Below, in pieces: positions 8,421 to 17,197 of a DNA stretch of 64,000 nucleotides. Where the stretch lies: contig NZ_JACXAC010000001.1 of assembly GCF_014699055.1 (NCBI RefSeq), forward strand, positions 248,001-312,000, given 5' to 3'. Within the stretch, counting starts at the first letter, position 1; each line of letters begins with the position of its first letter. Source of the stretch: Hymenobacter armeniacus. GTDB lineage: Bacteria; Bacteroidota; Bacteroidia; Cytophagales; Hymenobacteraceae. Below the pieces are notes generated by a model. That model was not told the DNA's origin, did not search any database, and saw only the letters and a list, made by a program, of their open reading frames with translations. The translations under genes were made by a program, and so were the position numbers.

Positions 8421-10142
8421 TCAGGGCTTCACCCAGCGGCCGCGCCACGGCTGGCCCGCCACAGTGGTTTCTACGAGGTAGAGCCCTGCCGCCAGCTGCG
8501 GGGCTTCCAGGGCCAGCGTTGCCTCGCCGGCGGGCGCGTTCGTGGTCAGCTCCAGCACCGTGCGGCCGGTCAGGTCGCGCACCTGCACGGCCAGGGTTTG
8601 GGCGTGGCGCAGCGTGAGGTGCAGGGCCGGCGCCGCGCCCGGGTTGGGGCTGATGCCCAGCGGCTGGGCAGCCGCCGCGCCGCGGGTGCCCAGCACGCCC
8701 AGCGCGCCGTTGTCGCTGATGGTTTGGGCGTACACGCCGTCATCCTGGCGCTGGTCGGCCCACACGTTCACCAGCTGGCCGTTGGCGAAGGGCAGAGTGG
8801 CAACGTTGAGTTTGGGGCTGGTTCCGGTGCTGAGCGCAATGATGCCGCTGCCCGTGGGGAAAGCCGACTGCCCCTGATAGTTGGTTTTGATGGCCCACAG
8901 GGCGCGGTTCACGGCGCTGGTGTTTTCGGTGTAGGTGATGATGAGGCCGGTGCCGGTGTCGCGCAGACTTTGGGCCGAGTAGTAGCTCGAACTCACGGCC
9001 TGCACGGGCACGCCGCTGGCACCCAGCTGGGCGGCGCCGGTGGCGGGGGAGAGGCGCTGCACCGTGAAGCCCGAATTGCTTTGGGCGCTGTTGAGCTCGT
9101 TCACCACCACCCATACTTCGTTGCGCGCGGGCACCCACTGCAGCGAGCCGCCAATGCGGGCCGTGGCCGTGCCCGTCAACACTTCGGTGCCGGTGGTGCC
9201 CCAGGGCTGGCTGCCGTCGGCCAGGATGCGCTGCGCATACATGTCGCCCAGGGTAGCGCTGGCCGGGTTGCCCGAGCCCAGCAGCACGTAGAAGCCGCCG
9301 CTGCCGTCGGGCACCAGCTCAGGGAAGGCCGCGAAGCCGATGGTTTTGTCGCTCACGCGCACCGGCGCGGCCCACACCGGCGCGCCCGTGGTGCTAAACC
9401 GCTGGGCGAAGACCGTGGACACGCCCAGCCCACTGCCGGTTTCTTCCACGTACTGCATCACCACGTCGTCGGCCCCGAAGGCGTTGGTGGTCATGGCCAC
9501 GAAGCCGGGGCGGCTGTAGCGCTTCACGGGGTCTTGCACGCGCTGCACGCCGCCCAGGGCCGTGCCCGTGGGCGAAAGCTTCTGAAACGACACCCATTTG
9601 CTGGCGTGCGCCGCATTGGCTGTGCCGCTGGAATTCCACCCAATAACCACGTTGTTGCCGAACGTGACCCCAATGCTGGGCGACAACCCGGAGGTGGCGT
9701 CGGCATCAAGCAGCGGAATGCCGTTGGCGCCCCAGAGCTGCTGCCCGGTGGGCGAAATCTTGTAGGCCACGCACTGGTTGGCGCCCGAGCGGGTGTCCTG
9801 AAAGGCCAGGATGGCGTTGCCCAGGTTGTCGGTTTTGAGGTCGTAGCGGTAGAGGGCGGTGCCCTGGGGCTGGTTGCTCACCAGCAGGCCGGCAGCGCCC
9901 AGCTGGGGCCGCCCGTTCACGTCGAGCAACTGCAGGCGCATCTGGTAGTTGGTGGTGGCCACGGTTTCGAACCACGACACCCAGGTGCCGCCGTTCGGCG
10001 CCGGCGAAATGCGTGGCGTCACTTCGCCGGTGCCGGCCACGTCGCGCACGGCCAGGTTTTGCGCGGGGTTGGGGTTCCATTGCGCCCGAGCCGACAAGGC
10101 ACCGAGCGCAAGGACCAGATACGGGAGTACAAATCGCTTCAT
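8421..10142 (-). CDS. Type IX secretion cargo with C-terminal sorting domain
   Basis: 573 residues with an N-terminal signal peptide (MKRFVLPYLVLALGALSARA). The last ~75 residues are a type A T9SS sorting domain: GISPNPG, then V-x-V-x-D-L-T-G-R-T-V-L-E-L, then LAAGLYLVETTVAGQ and a terminal basic strand. Such proteins cross the outer membrane through the T9SS, and the domain is cleaved when the cargo is attached to the surface or released. The central ~450 residues contain repeated units with W-x-x-x-G and 'DG(S/N)GG' turns, similar to beta-propeller-type repeats; no catalytic motif is recognisable. Role unknown, perhaps adhesion or binding. Confidence 0.85.
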   Translation of the reverse strand: MKRFVLPYLVLALGALSARAQWNPNPAQNLAVRDVAGTGEVTPRISPAPNGGTWVSWFETVATTNYQMRLQLLDVNGRPQLGAAGLLVSNQPQGTALYRYDLKTDNLGNAILAFQDTRSGANQCVAYKISPTGQQLWGANGIPLLDADATSGLSPSIGVTFGNNVVIGWNSSGTANAAHASKWVSFQKLSPTGTALGGVQRVQDPVKRYSRPGFVAMTTNAFGADDVVMQYVEETGSGLGVSTVFAQRFSTTGAPVWAAPVRVSDKTIGFAAFPELVPDGSGGFYVLLGSGNPASATLGDMYAQRILADGSQPWGTTGTEVLTGTATARIGGSLQWVPARNEVWVVVNELNSAQSNSGFTVQRLSPATGAAQLGASGVPVQAVSSSYYSAQSLRDTGTGLIITYTENTSAVNRALWAIKTNYQGQSAFPTGSGIIALSTGTSPKLNVATLPFANGQLVNVWADQRQDDGVYAQTISDNGALGVLGTRGAAAAQPLGISPNPGAAPALHLTLRHAQTLAVQVRDLTGRTVLELTTNAPAGEATLALEAPQLAAGLYLVETTVAGQPWRGRWVKP

Positions 10143-10258
10143 AGAAAAGAGGGTTGGATAGAGTCAAAATAAAATTTGAATAGGTCAATATTGCTGAAAA
10201 TAACGGCTTTGCCAATACGGGTGACCCAAACCTGAAACGCGGCTTTTCTGAGACCCAC

Positions 10259-10292
10259 AAAAAAGCCGCGCCGCAACTGAATGCGGCGCGGC
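10259..10292 (-). terminator. Intrinsic terminator of the slipin gene
   Basis: A perfect 11-bp stem (GCCGCGCCGCA / TGCGGCGCGGC) with a 6-nt loop. The minus strand follows it with TTTTTTGTGG. It lies 22 bases after the slipin stop. Confidence 0.85.
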
Positions 10293-10314
10293 TTCCGGCT
10301 GATGACAAAGACGT

Positions 10315-11076
10315 TTACGGCTTCTCCTGCGTCACCATCTGCGTGAAGCTCTTGGCCGCGTTGGTGAACTCGGAGGGGATGAGCACCACCGTCGTGGTGT
10401 TGTTGTCGATGCCGATTTCCGAGAGCATCTGCATGCGGCGCAGCTCCAGCGCAATGGGGCTTTCTTCCATCTGCTTGGCGCCCTGCGTGAGCTTGATGGA
10501 GGCTTCCAATTCCGCCTCGGCCTTGATGATGCGGGCCCGCTTCTCGCGAATGGCCTCGGCCTCGCGGGCCATGGCCCGCTGCATGGACTCCGGAATTTCC
10601 ACGTCCTTTATTTCGACCATCTCCACGCTCACGCCCCAGTTTTCGGTGGCCGCGTCCACAATCTGCAGCAGCGCGGAGTTGATTTGCTGGCGCTCGCGCA
10701 GCACCTCGTCGAGCTGGTGCTGCCCGATGATGTTGCGCAAGGCCGTGACCGACAGTTGATATACCGCCTGGTTGAAGTTGGCCACTTTAATGATGGCATC
10801 GGCCGGATTCACCACCCGAAACCACAGCACGGCGTTCACCTTGATGGTCACGCTGTCCTTCGTAATGGTTTCCTGCTGCTCCAAATCCACCGTTTTGGTG
10901 CGGATGTCGATGGTTTGCTGGCGCTCAAAAAACGGAATTATCCAGAACAGCCCCGGCCCGCGCGTGCCCACAAACCGGCCCAGCCGAAACACAATGGCCC
11001 GCTCGTATTCCTGCGCAATGCGCAGGCCGGATAGGAGGAGGGCAATAACAATGAGAACGATGACGAGCGGAGACAT
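10315..11076 (-). CDS. Slipin / stomatin-like SPFH membrane protein
   Basis: 253 residues; the ATG at 11076 puts the single N-terminal membrane helix (MSPLVIVLIVIALLLSGLRIA) at the start. The SPFH or Band 7 domain follows (EYERAIVFRLGRFVGTRGPG, then IDIRTKTVDLEQQETITKDSV and VNAVLWFRV). A coiled coil rich in Ala/Glu/Arg occupies residues of about 165-215. These proteins form oligomeric rings in the inner membrane and organise microdomains. Slipins often pair with an NfeD protein; no nfeD is adjacent here. Length fits stand-alone slipins. Confidence 0.9.
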   Translation of the reverse strand: MSPLVIVLIVIALLLSGLRIAQEYERAIVFRLGRFVGTRGPGLFWIIPFFERQQTIDIRTKTVDLEQQETITKDSVTIKVNAVLWFRVVNPADAIIKVANFNQAVYQLSVTALRNIIGQHQLDEVLRERQQINSALLQIVDAATENWGVSVEMVEIKDVEIPESMQRAMAREAEAIREKRARIIKAEAELEASIKLTQGAKQMEESPIALELRRMQMLSEIGIDNNTTTVVLIPSEFTNAAKSFTQMVTQEKP

Positions 11077-11237
11077 GACCGGTTGGGGTTGGTGAATTTT
11101 CAGAGGATGTATCGGCACAACCAACGAAGTATTACAACCGGTCAAGAGGCATCAGCACGCAATGCGCGAAAGTAAAATCAAAGCACATGTAGCGTTAGGC
11201 TCCGCTTTAATCAAGCGTTGTTGGATGAGATGTGTCG

Positions 11238-11627
11238 TCACTTGCTTAGCCGATAGACATCCTTATAGGAAGGGGCTTGCTTAATAATTTCCACCACATT
11301 GCCGCTCACATTCAAGTCGTATTCGTCACTCAGTATCAACGACCAATCAAAGTCTGCGGTCCAATAGCAAACGTTCGTGAATGTTATCTTTTTCCCATTC
11401 ACGTCATAAGTGCCGCTGCAAAGCCCGGGGTACTTGGGAATCTGACTGTTGCCGCTCCATTTGCCTCCTGAAAAAGTGAGGCTCACCTGAGAAACTTGTC
11501 CGCCACCGCCTGACTGCCGCTGAAAAGTGCCGGTGTAAGTACCGTTTAAATCGGGAGTGGGAGTCGACTTCTGGCAGCTAGTTATTAGCAGCAGAAAACA
11601 CACAGCAGAGAACAGTGAGAAGCGCAT
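11238..11627 (-). CDS. Small predicted lipoprotein, unknown function
   Basis: 129 residues. The N-terminus MRFSLFSAVCFLLLITSC ends in a lipobox with Cys18, so it is probably anchored to a membrane on the periplasmic side. A Thr/Pro linker is followed by about 100 residues of beta-rich sequence (LNGTYTGTFQRQSGGGG..., TYDVNGKKITFTN), which resembles a small lipocalin-like barrel found in many Bacteroidota lipoproteins. Base composition is clearly more AT-rich than in the neighbours, which suggests recent acquisition. No named family recognised. Confidence 0.6.
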   Translation of the reverse strand: MRFSLFSAVCFLLLITSCQKSTPTPDLNGTYTGTFQRQSGGGGQVSQVSLTFSGGKWSGNSQIPKYPGLCSGTYDVNGKKITFTNVCYWTADFDWSLILSDEYDLNVSGNVVEIIKQAPSYKDVYRLSK

Positions 11628-11726
11628 GGTCAGAGGCTTGGTTTCGTTGCCTGACCTGCGAGCGTAGCAAGTGGTTGCGCGCGCCTCACTATGTTTACGG
11701 AGACGCTCACTCGCTAATGGCCGCTC

Positions 11727-13085
11727 TTACCGCCCCACCACCGGCAGTACCGCCACGCTCTCGTGCCCGGCCGCATCAATGGCAGCCACGCCGAAAATGA
11801 AGTTGTCCTTGCTGATGGGCAGGTCGGCTGTGGTGCCGCTCACCGGGAAGCGCTGCTGCCACTGCGGGGCGCTGGTTTCGCGCACCAGCACCACGTAGCC
11901 GCTGGGCTTGGGGCCGCTGGCGGGCGCCTGCCAGCGCAGCTCGGTGCGGTTGGTGAGGTTGGCGGTGAGGACTTCGACCTTGGCCGGGGCGGCGGGTGCC
12001 AGCGCCAGCGCCGCCATAGTGGCGAGGTTGATGCCCGCATTGCGGCGCAGGTAGGCGTAGTCCACGCCTTCGGGCGTGTCGCCGTAGGCGCGGCCTTTTT
12101 CGGTGCGCAGGTCCTGGTGCTGGTGGGTGAAGTCCTCGTTCATCTCGGTGAAGCGGACGGCGGCAAAGCCCTGCTGGTTGAAGGGCGTGTGGTCGCCGCC
12201 GCGCAGGAAACGGTCGGGGCGGTACTCCAAGGCCACCTTGTGTCCGCGGCCGTAGAGCTGGGCCGTGCGCTGAATGTAGCGGGCCAGCTGGCGGCTGGGC
12301 GCGTCGTTTTCGGAGCTGAGCTGGCGGCGGATGCGGGCCTGCTCGGGCGTCTCATTAGCCGGCACGCCTTCGCTGAACACCCGCACCTGCGTGGCGTCGC
12401 TGATTTCGGGGTCGAAGCCGTGCGAGTTGCCCACGATGTCGTTGTTGAGCATCGCAATCAGGTTCCAGCCTTCTTTTTTGGCGCGCTCGGCCAGGTGGCC
12501 CGAGCCGTAGAGGCCCTGCTCTTCGCCCTGCACGGCCACAAACTTGAGAGTGCAGGGGAATTTCTGGCCGGCCAGCACGCGGGCCAGCTCCATCACCAGC
12601 ACCGTGCCCGAGCCGTCGTCGTTGGCGCCGGGCGCGTCGGCGGTGGCGTTCATCACGTCGCTCACCCGCGAGTCGATGTGGCCGCTCACCAGAATCACGC
12701 GGGTGTCGGTGGGGTCGGTGCCGGGCAGGGTGGCCAGCACGTTGGCCATCAGCACGGGCTTGTTGATGCGGCGGCCGTCGGGCTTCACCGTGAAAGTGTC
12801 CATCTCGACGGTCATGCGGCCGCCACCGGCTTTGCTGTATTTCAGAAACTCGTCGCGCACCCAGTTGCGGGCCGCGCCGATGCCGCGCGTGGGGCTTTGC
12901 GTGTCGCTCAGCGTGTGGCGCGTGCCGAAGGAAACCAGCTTGCGAATGTCGGCCTCCAGGTTTTTGGCCGAGATTTCATCCACCAGCTTTTGGATTTTGG
13001 GGTCGGCCGGGGGCAGGAGCGAAGCTGGCTTGGTTTGGGCCAGGGCAACGAAGGGCGCGAGCAGGAAGAGCGAGGCGAGTTTCAT
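11727..13085 (-). CDS. M28 family zinc aminopeptidase with C-terminal Fn3-like region
   Basis: 452 residues; the ATG at 13085 gives a signal peptide MKLASLFLLAPFVALAQ. Zinc-binding motifs of M28 peptidases are visible: H136 in GHIDSR, D156 in GANDDGSG, the catalytic GEEQGLYGS with E188/E189, and the NNDIVGN segment. The last zinc histidine probably lies in the ...EDFTHQHQDL segment. The C-terminal ~75 residues (TNLTNRTELRWQAPASGPKPSGYVVLVRE...) look like a fibronectin-type beta domain. It is therefore a periplasmic or secreted peptidase that trims N-terminal residues from peptides. No operon partner is clear; a long palindrome lies just upstream. Confidence 0.9.
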   Translation of the reverse strand: MKLASLFLLAPFVALAQTKPASLLPPADPKIQKLVDEISAKNLEADIRKLVSFGTRHTLSDTQSPTRGIGAARNWVRDEFLKYSKAGGGRMTVEMDTFTVKPDGRRINKPVLMANVLATLPGTDPTDTRVILVSGHIDSRVSDVMNATADAPGANDDGSGTVLVMELARVLAGQKFPCTLKFVAVQGEEQGLYGSGHLAERAKKEGWNLIAMLNNDIVGNSHGFDPEISDATQVRVFSEGVPANETPEQARIRRQLSSENDAPSRQLARYIQRTAQLYGRGHKVALEYRPDRFLRGGDHTPFNQQGFAAVRFTEMNEDFTHQHQDLRTEKGRAYGDTPEGVDYAYLRRNAGINLATMAALALAPAAPAKVEVLTANLTNRTELRWQAPASGPKPSGYVVLVRETSAPQWQQRFPVSGTTADLPISKDNFIFGVAAIDAAGHESVAVLPVVGR

Positions 13086-13124
13086 GGAGGGAAGGTAGGA
13101 CGTGGCTTGGGAATGGAAAGAAAA

Positions 13125-13225
13125 AAGAACGTCATGCTGAGCGCAGTCGAAGCATCTCTCCCGCGAGAGTAAACCGGTTACTTCCACGGGAGAGATGCTT
13201 CGACTGCGCTCAGCATGACGTTCTT
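13125..13225. repeat. Long intergenic palindrome, copy 1 (perfect 39-bp arms)
   Basis: The arms at 13125-13163 and 13187-13225 are exact reverse complements, opening AAGAACGTCATGCTGAGCGC. The 23-base spacer holds a second palindrome, AGTAAACCGGTTACT. It lies between the M28 and SseB-like genes. Confidence 0.95.
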
Positions 13226-13245
13226 GTCGCTAGCTGAACCGGTGG

Positions 13246-14178
13246 TTATCCTTTGCGATAGAAAGGCTCCACGGTGCGGAAGTACGGGTTCACGCCTTCC
13301 TCCGAGTTCGGGTCCAGCAGCATCAGGTCCACAAACTGGTAGGCGTTGGTCTGGCCTTGCAGCACGGGGCCCAGGTTCTGCATGAAGCTCGGGTCGGGGT
13401 TGTTGCTGATGAACGCCAGCAGCAGGCGCGGCACGTCGGGGTTGTCGGCGAGCTGCATCTGGGCCAGGTACACGCTGTCGATGTGCGGCTCGGTGGCGGC
13501 CCAGGCGGCAATGGCGTCGGCCACGGCCTGCGGGTATTCGGCGGGCTGGCTGAGCAGCACCTGCGCGTCGCCCCCGGCCGGCGAGAGCGGGCCGGTGAGC
13601 TGGCCCGACAGCAGCGCCGCCAGCTCGTCCTTGGGCAGCAGCTTGCCGGCGGGCGAGAAGGGGTTCAGCACACAGTCCTGGCCCTGCACCATCTGGAAAA
13701 ACGCGTGGCCGGGCAGGCGCACGTAGCTCATGGGCGGGTGGTCCATGTCGCCGTCGGTGAGGCGCGGCACGGAGCTGAAAATGGGCAGTTTGCCGTCGTT
13801 CAGCACCTGCAGCTGGATTTCCTGGCCTTCGCTCAGCACCACTTCGCCGGGCTCGATGCCTTCCATCGGGGCGAGTATCATCAGGATTTCTTCCTGCAGC
13901 AGGGCCTGGTAGAAGGCCGGGCGGGCGTTTTCGTCGGTGGCGGCCAGCAGCAGAAGCTGCTCCAGCACGTTTTCGGGCTCGAAGGGCAGCGGCATCGGCT
14001 CCGGAATTTGGTATACCGGGGCGGGGGCCACGGGCTCGACCGGCGCCACGAACTTGGAGCCTTGGTAGCGGGGACCACCAGCAGGTTTTTCAGCGGGTGC
14101 GCTGCCGGGGTTGCCGGCAGGAGCGGGGGTAGCCGGGGTGTCGGCGGGTTTATTTTTCAGGAAGTCAAACAGGCCCAT
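13246..14178 (-). CDS. SseB-like protein (two SseB domains)
   Basis: 310 residues from the ATG at 14178 (MGLFDFLKNKP), with no signal peptide. After a Pro/Ala-rich linker (residues of about 12-60), residues of about 65-195 fit the SseB N-terminal domain (LEQLLLLAATDENARPAFYQALL, then the strand VLNDGKLPIFSS and the typical GHAFFQMV-x-x-Q-D-C-V-L-N-P). The C-terminal ~100 residues match the SseB C-terminal domain (IDSVYLAQMQLADNPDVPRLLLAFI). The E. coli namesake is linked to enhanced serine sensitivity; the real function is unknown. Probably cytoplasmic. Confidence 0.8.
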   Translation of the reverse strand: MGLFDFLKNKPADTPATPAPAGNPGSAPAEKPAGGPRYQGSKFVAPVEPVAPAPVYQIPEPMPLPFEPENVLEQLLLLAATDENARPAFYQALLQEEILMILAPMEGIEPGEVVLSEGQEIQLQVLNDGKLPIFSSVPRLTDGDMDHPPMSYVRLPGHAFFQMVQGQDCVLNPFSPAGKLLPKDELAALLSGQLTGPLSPAGGDAQVLLSQPAEYPQAVADAIAAWAATEPHIDSVYLAQMQLADNPDVPRLLLAFISNNPDPSFMQNLGPVLQGQTNAYQFVDLMLLDPNSEEGVNPYFRTVEPFYRKG

Positions 14179-14291
14179 ATCGGATAAGAATGCAAGTGAA
14201 TTGGGGTGCAATCTACGGCGAAAAACGGGTTTGGCAGGGGCAAAACGCGGGAAAGCACTTGCTGGACACGACTGTTCTACACTTCAGGCCC

Positions 14292-14717
14292 TTACCGCCC
14301 CCGGCACGCCTCCAGCTGCTGCTCCACCTCCCGGATGGTGCGGGGCGAAGCGCTGTTGCCCCAGTGCGTTTCGATGAAATTGAGCAGGTTGGTGAGCTGG
14401 GCGGGGCTCAGGCCCTTTTCGCCGGGCATCACGTTGTGGTAGGCCACGCCGTTCACCACAATGACTTCCTTCTGGCCGTAGCGCAGCAGGCAGGGCAGCT
14501 CGGCGCGGTGGTCCACCAGGTAGTCGGCCCCGGCCAGGGGCGGAATCAGGCGGCCCAGGCCCTGGCCCTGTTCGCCGTGGCAGCCCGCACAGTGCTGGGA
14601 ATACAGTTTCTCGCCCTGGTGGCGGTTGTTGCTGAAGCAGCTTTGCTGGAGCAGCGCCGCCAGCAGGGCCAGCGCCGCGCCCAACGCGCTGGCCGGCCGG
14701 GCAATGGCCCCCCTCAT
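14292..14717 (-). CDS. Monohaem cytochrome c lipoprotein
   Basis: 141 residues. A lipobox ends at Cys27 (ALLQQSC). The haem motif is C43-A-G-C46-H47 and the distal ligand is most likely M97 (HNVMPGEKGLS). This is the class I cytochrome c layout and predicts a membrane-anchored periplasmic electron carrier. Its start overlaps the stop of the Sco gene as ATGA, so the two are translationally coupled. The association with Sco suggests a role in cytochrome oxidase assembly or electron supply. Confidence 0.9.
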   Translation of the reverse strand: MRGAIARPASALGAALALLAALLQQSCFSNNRHQGEKLYSQHCAGCHGEQGQGLGRLIPPLAGADYLVDHRAELPCLLRYGQKEVIVVNGVAYHNVMPGEKGLSPAQLTNLLNFIETHWGNSASPRTIREVEQQLEACRGR

Positions 14718-15409
14718 TGCCGGGCCAGGCCGGGCTTGCGGCTGTCGATTTCGGCCAGCAACACGGGCAGCTCCACCAGCAGGCGGTCCACCTCCTTGGG
14801 GTTGAGGCTGTCGTAGAGGCCGCGCACATGGCCCTGGTCGTCCACGAGGGCGAAGGTGCCGTTGTGGGCAAAGCCGCCGGGGGCCTGCTTGTCGGGGAGC
14901 GCCGCCGTAAAGTAGGCCTGGGCCAGCTGAAACACGGTGTCGCGCGCGGTGGGCTCGCCGTGGGCGCCGGTGGTGGCAAAGTGCCAGTTGCGGGCCGTGC
15001 CCACGCCCAGGCGCTCGGCGTAGTCGCGCAGCACCGGGATGGAGTCGTGGGCCGGGTCGATGGTGTGCGAGAGGAAGGCCAGCCGCTGCTGCTGGCCAAA
15101 TTTCTTGTACACCTTCAGCATCTCGGCCTGCATTTTGGGGCAGATGCCGGGGCAGGTGGCGAAGAAGAAATCGGCCACGTAGGCGCGGCCGGCAAAGCTC
15201 TTATTGGTGAGCACCTGCCCGAACTGGTCGGTGAGGCGGAACGCGGGCACGGTGGCAAACACGGTGTCGGCCGGGCCGCCGTCGGCGCGGGGGCGCACGT
15301 CGCGCTCACCCATGATGGGCAACTTGACGGCTTCCTTCGGGGCCTCGGTGCAGGCGGTGGTGAGCAGGGCAGCCGCCAGCGAGGGCAGCAACAGCAGGCG
15401 TTTCAACAT
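14714..15409 (-). CDS. SCO1/SenC family copper chaperone lipoprotein
   Basis: 231 residues with lipobox Cys20 (ALLTTAC). The thioredoxin-like domain carries the copper motif C86-P-G-I-C90-P, and the third ligand is probably H182 (GGFAHNGTFALVD). Sco proteins deliver or reduce copper for the CuA site of cytochrome c oxidase. It follows the lipoprotein gene by 11 bases and overlaps the cytochrome c gene. This gives a three-gene operon read from 15867 downwards. Confidence 0.92.
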   Translation of the reverse strand: MLKRLLLLPSLAAALLTTACTEAPKEAVKLPIMGERDVRPRADGGPADTVFATVPAFRLTDQFGQVLTNKSFAGRAYVADFFFATCPGICPKMQAEMLKVYKKFGQQQRLAFLSHTIDPAHDSIPVLRDYAERLGVGTARNWHFATTGAHGEPTARDTVFQLAQAYFTAALPDKQAPGGFAHNGTFALVDDQGHVRGLYDSLNPKEVDRLLVELPVLLAEIDSRKPGLARQ

Positions 15410-15420
15410 AACAAAGCAGG

Positions 15421-15867
15421 TTATTTAGAAGCGGGGGGCACGTCGCCGGCGGCGGGGTGCTCGGTGGTGAAGCGCTGGGCCGAGTCGAGGGTGGCGCGGT
15501 ATTGCCGGCTCACGCCCGCCAGTATTTCCTGCTGTTGCCGGAAATAGGCCACGCGGGCCGCGGGGGCCGCCGTGGTGTCGGGGGCTTTGTACTGGTGCAT
15601 CCAGTCCATCATGGCGGCATCGGCGGCCAGCAGGCCGTGGATGTAGGGCGCGGCGGCCTCGGTGTGGTAGCCCGAAAGCTTGGCCTTGTACTCGTAGAGC
15701 TTGCTGGTTTCGGCCATCAGCGAGTCGTGGCGGTTCATGAGGACCATTTCGGCGGCCGAAGCTTCGGAGGGGGCGCCCTGCTCGGCAATGGGCTGGTTGG
15801 GGGAGGAGCAGGCCGCAGCCAGGGCCACCAGGGCCAGCGGGAGGACGTTTTTCGGGGCGATGTTCAC
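15421..15867 (-). CDS. Small lipoprotein, first gene of the Sco/cytochrome operon
   Basis: 148 residues from a GTG at 15867-15865. This start is fixed by a TACCTTTG box only 4 bases upstream and by the signal sequence that follows (NVLPLALVALAAACSS, lipobox Cys near residue 20). The mature part is mostly alpha-helical (about residues 40-125) with a MNRHDSLMAETSKLYEYKAKL helix and a HTEAAAPYIHGLLAADAAMMDWMHQYKAP helix pair, and several His/Met residues that could bind metal. I do not recognise a named family. The context points to respiratory or copper work. Confidence 0.75.
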   Translation of the reverse strand: MNIAPKNVLPLALVALAAACSSPNQPIAEQGAPSEASAAEMVLMNRHDSLMAETSKLYEYKAKLSGYHTEAAAPYIHGLLAADAAMMDWMHQYKAPDTTAAPAARVAYFRQQQEILAGVSRQYRATLDSAQRFTTEHPAAGDVPPASK

Positions 15868-15871
15868 GGGG

Positions 15872-15879
15872 CAAAGGTA
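15872..15879 (-). promoter_or_regulatory. -7 box of the lipoprotein-Sco-cytochrome operon
   Basis: TACCTTTG on the minus strand, ending 4 bases before the GTG start of the first gene. It predicts a leaderless or nearly leaderless message. Confidence 0.65.
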
Positions 15880-16055
15880 CGGCCGGCGGGCGTGTGGCGC
15901 GGAACTGACGGCCGTAGGGAATGGAGGCGTAGTGCAAAAACGAAAGCCGCAAAAAACAAAATCAAAACCCCGGGCTAGCCGGTTTGAGATGCCCTTGCGT
16001 AGAGCCAGCAGGCGCTGCCTTCCCTACATCAACCACCAACTTTCCGTTTCGCTTT

Positions 16056-17045
<990 letters not shown>

Positions 17046-17090
17046 AAACTGTCAAATGTGACTGCTTTTTGATAACGAGTTGTACACCAA

Positions 17091-17127
17091 AAAACCCCCG
17101 GTTCTATCCCAGAACCGGGGCTTTTTA
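17091..17127. terminator. Bidirectional intrinsic terminator
   Basis: A 10-bp perfect stem (CCCCGGTTCT / AGAACCGGGG) with loop ATCCC and T-runs on both strands. It ends the aldo-keto reductase gene and the DAC gene that converge here. Confidence 0.9.
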
Positions 17128-17197
17128 CATTTTAAGATTGTCTGGTTTTGGCATATATGGAATGCCGCGGCCTGCGGCCCCGCAATGACCAAGAGGC

